Of a DNA stretch of 64,000 nucleotides, positions 61,741-64,000 are shown in pieces. Position 1 is the stretch's first letter. Each line of letters starts with the position of its first letter. The DNA is from Hymenobacter properus. GTDB lineage: Bacteria; Bacteroidota; Bacteroidia; Cytophagales; Hymenobacteraceae. The notes beneath the pieces were generated by a model. The model made no database searches. It was not told where the DNA came from and worked only from the letters and a program-made list of their open reading frames with translations. A program made the position numbers and the translations under genes. The DNA is taken from NCBI RefSeq assembly GCF_015694735.1, contig NZ_JADQDP010000002.1, positions 248,001-312,000 of the forward strand, written 5' to 3'.

Positions 61741-64000
61741 ATGCCCGATACTCCGCACTCTCCCCAGAACGACCCCAGCAAGGCCGGCCGTACCCACGAG
61801 CAGGGCGCCGAAGCCAACGCGCCCAAAAGCGGCGAACGGCCCGCCCAGGGCGCGGCACCCGCGCCCAACCACTACCGTTCCGACCCCAACCGAACCCACG
61901 TGCACGCCCACATTCCCGCACCCGACGTGGCCAACGCCAAATACGAACACCCCGTGCTGGCCCAGCCGCCGGAGGCCCTCACCGGCCTGCAGCTGGAGGA
62001 GCGGCAGAAAATTGCGGCCGGCGTCACGGCCGTGCTCAAGTCGATGCAGTTCAGCTGGAGCGAGGGCGGCATGACCCGCGGCACCCACGCGCTGCTGAAG
62101 ATGAATCAGAAGGACGGCTTCGACTGCTCCAGCTGCGCCTGGCCCGACCCCGACGAACACCGCTCGGTGGCCGAGTTCTGCGAGAACGGGGCCAAGGCCA
62201 GCGCTTCCGATTCCGACCACCGCGCTGCTGGCCCCGAATTCTTCGCCAAGCACAGCCTGGCCGAGCTTTCGCGCATGACCGACCGCGACCTCAACAACGC
62301 CGGCCGCCTCACCCACCCGCTGGTGAAGCGCCCCGGCGACAACCACTACTCGCGCATTGCCTGGCCCGATGCTTTCGACATTATTGCTAAGGAGCTGAAC
62401 GCCATAAAGTCGCCGGAGGAAGCCATTTTCTACACCTCGGGCAAAGTGCCGAACGAGCCGGCCTTCTTGTTCCAGCTGTTTGCCCGCGAGTTTGGCACCA
62501 ACAATCTGCCCGACTGCTCCAACATGTGCCACGAGAGCAGCGGCTCGGGCCTCACACCCACTACTGGGCTGGGCAAAGGCTCGGTCACGCTTAACGACAT
62601 TCACGAGGCGGAGGTGCTCATCATCATGGGCCAAAACCCGGGCACCAATCACCCGCGCATGCTCTCGGCCCTGCAAATCGCGAAGAAAAATGGCGCCAAA
62701 ATCATCAGCGTGAACCCGCTGATTGAAGCCGGCCTCAACCACTTCCGCAACCCGCAGGACTTCATGAACCCGCTGAGAGCCATGGGTACTCTCCTCGGCG
62801 GCGGCACCCAGATTACCGACCTCTACCTGCAAGTGCGCATCGACGGCGACATGGCCCTGCTGCGCGGCATCATGAAGCACCTGTTTGAAGCTGAGGAACT
62901 GAACCCCGGCCAGGTGGTCGACCACGCATTTGTGAAGGAGTTCACCACTGGCTTCGAGGAGTTTAAACAGAATATTCTTGATACCAGCTGGGAAGATATT
63001 GAAACCATCAGCGGCATCAGCCGCGCGCAGCTGCTGGAGGCAGCCAACATCATTGCCCGCAAGCAGAAAATCATCGTGTGCTGGGCCATGGGCATCACGC
63101 AGCAGCGCCAGGGCGTGGAAACGGTGAAGGAAATTGTGAACCTGCTGCTGATGAAGGGCGCCATCGGCAAGCCCGGCGCGGGCACCTGCCCGGTGCGCGG
63201 CCACTCCAACGTGCAGGGCGACCGCACGATGGGCATCTGGGAGCGCATGCCGAAGCATTTCCTTGATTCGCTGGAGAAAGAGTTCGGCTTCAAGCCACCC
63301 ACGAAAGACGGGTTCGACGTGGTCGAATCCATCAAGGCCATGCGCCTAGGACACACCAAGGTATACTTCAGCCTGGGCGGCAACCTGCTGGCGGCCGGCC
63401 CCGATACCGAAGTCATTGCCGAAGCCATGCGCAAGCAAAAGCTGACGGTGTACGTGGGCACTAAGCTCAACCGCGGCCACTTGGTGACCGGCGAAACCAG
63501 CCTGCTGCTGCCCACCTTCGCCCACGCCGATATCGATATGCAAAGGGCTGGCCACCAGATGACGAGCTGCGAAAACTCGATGGGCGTGGTGAGCCAGAAT
63601 AAGGGCGTGCTGGTGCCCGTGGAGGGCGACCAACTGAGCGAAGTGGCCATCATCTGCGGCATGGCAATAGCCACGCTGGGCAGCAAAACCAAGACTGACT
63701 GGGTAGCCATGACGGAGAACTACGACGTCATCCGCGACCACATTGCCCGTGTCATTCCGGGCTTTGAGGACTACAACCGCAAGCTGCGCAAGCCGGGCGG
63801 CTTCTACCTACCCAATGGCCCCCGCGAACGGAAATTCACCACCGACAACGGCAAGGCCAACTTCAGCAAAACCACGCTGGAGAAATACCACCTGGAGCCC
63901 GACCAACTAGTGCTGATGACCGTGCGCTCGCACGACCAGTTCAATACCACCATCTACGAGTATAACGACCGATACCGCGGTATCCACGGCGAACGCCGCG
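61741..64000 (+). CDS. FdhF/YdeP-family molybdopterin oxidoreductase, incomplete at window end
   Basis: The first 753 residues of a molybdenum bis-MGD enzyme of the FdhF/YdeP group; the gene continues past the window. Visible: FDCSSCAWPDPDEHRSVAEF in place of a typical 4Fe-4S four-Cys motif, FYTSGKVPNEPAFLFQLFAR, DCSNMCHESSGSGLTP with the Cys at the place of the Sec/Cys Mo ligand, LIIMGQNPGTNHPRM, GHSNVQGDRTMG and the start of the C-terminal cofactor domain (VRSHDQFNTTIYEYNDRYRG). It has no Tat signal, so it is cytoplasmic. The N-terminal 60 residues are polar and variable. Members are often linked to formate or acid stress; the true substrate is not known. fdhD upstream supports Mo-sulfuration. 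Confidence 0.93.
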   Translation, partial: MPDTPHSPQNDPSKAGRTHEQGAEANAPKSGERPAQGAAPAPNHYRSDPNRTHVHAHIPAPDVANAKYEHPVLAQPPEALTGLQLEERQKIAAGVTAVLKSMQFSWSEGGMTRGTHALLKMNQKDGFDCSSCAWPDPDEHRSVAEFCENGAKASASDSDHRAAGPEFFAKHSLAELSRMTDRDLNNAGRLTHPLVKRPGDNHYSRIAWPDAFDIIAKELNAIKSPEEAIFYTSGKVPNEPAFLFQLFAREFGTNNLPDCSNMCHESSGSGLTPTTGLGKGSVTLNDIHEAEVLIIMGQNPGTNHPRMLSALQIAKKNGAKIISVNPLIEAGLNHFRNPQDFMNPLRAMGTLLGGGTQITDLYLQVRIDGDMALLRGIMKHLFEAEELNPGQVVDHAFVKEFTTGFEEFKQNILDTSWEDIETISGISRAQLLEAANIIARKQKIIVCWAMGITQQRQGVETVKEIVNLLLMKGAIGKPGAGTCPVRGHSNVQGDRTMGIWERMPKHFLDSLEKEFGFKPPTKDGFDVVESIKAMRLGHTKVYFSLGGNLLAAGPDTEVIAEAMRKQKLTVYVGTKLNRGHLVTGETSLLLPTFAHADIDMQRAGHQMTSCENSMGVVSQNKGVLVPVEGDQLSEVAIICGMAIATLGSKTKTDWVAMTENYDVIRDHIARVIPGFEDYNRKLRKPGGFYLPNGPRERKFTTDNGKANFSKTTLEKYHLEPDQLVLMTVRSHDQFNTTIYEYNDRYRGIHGERR

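Noticed and set aside
61726..63258. 510-codon minus-strand frame at the end of the window
   Set aside because: It mirrors the FdhF/YdeP-type gene, whose plus-strand translation shows unmistakable molybdoenzyme motifs.

Overview
The window looks like a chromosome segment of a GC-rich member of Bacteroidota, most likely Hymenobacteraceae (Hymenobacter or a close relative). The grounds are a type IX secretion sorting domain, Bacteroidota-type promoter boxes (TAnnTTTG), a DUF5686/carboxypeptidase-regulatory-like outer-membrane protein, OmpA/PA14 and TonB-like envelope proteins, a MOT1-type molybdate transporter and sensor kinases of the AGIAHE(L/I)QNPLNF type. I saw no rRNA, tRNA, CRISPR array, insertion sequence or phage gene.

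Layout: (1) 1-3400, thiamine thiazole genes: thiG end, thiH, a ThiF/MoeB-rhodanese fusion and a convergent ThiE/TenI-like gene, then an HD-domain hydrolase. (2) 4266-16916, a signalling block: four tandem sensor histidine kinases with different sensors and near-identical kinase cores, a stand-alone receiver, a receiver-adenylate cyclase fusion, and a convergent giant membrane protein (NTT/MFS-like transporter, HEAT repeats, cyclic-nucleotide-binding domain). (3) 17011-20876, an OmpR-type two-component system co-directional with a beta-barrel protein and two secreted low-complexity proteins. (4) 21104-36570, envelope and accessory genes: a decayed secreted gene, DUF5686, a repeat-bearing secreted protein, a GH1/GMC-oxidoreductase cassette, an OFA-type MFS with a 50-residue partner, an SDR, an aquaporin, PA14-OmpA, a lipoprotein, a TonB-like protein and a TPR protein. 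(5) 36728-41698, metF and metH, metH behind a SAM-I riboswitch and a recognisable promoter. (6) 41794-49312, molybdenum cofactor genes moeA, moaC, mobA (fused), moaE, moaD and moaA, with a PRISE-type reductase and a beta-barrel gene. (7) 49382-60089, a hydrolase, a PAS-PAS hybrid kinase, MFS, cupin, SDR, MOT1 molybdate transporter, DctA-like symporter and a T9SS cargo protein. (8) 60290-end, fdhD, a small protein and a FdhF/YdeP-type molybdoenzyme that runs off the window.

How the genes fit together: Mo uptake (MOT1), Moco synthesis (moaA/C/D/E, moeA, mobA), the FdhD sulfur-transfer factor and a bis-MGD-type oxidoreductase form one functional theme. The thiamine ThiF-rhodanese protein resembles MOCS3 and could also serve MoaD. 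The cyclase and the cNMP-binding transporter face each other and suggest a cAMP circuit.

The most distinctive non-coding signal is a set of intergenic foldback elements: nine full copies and one remnant of a 34-bp-stem family, plus three other hairpin families. The arms covary between copies, and several elements overlap or abut stop codons.
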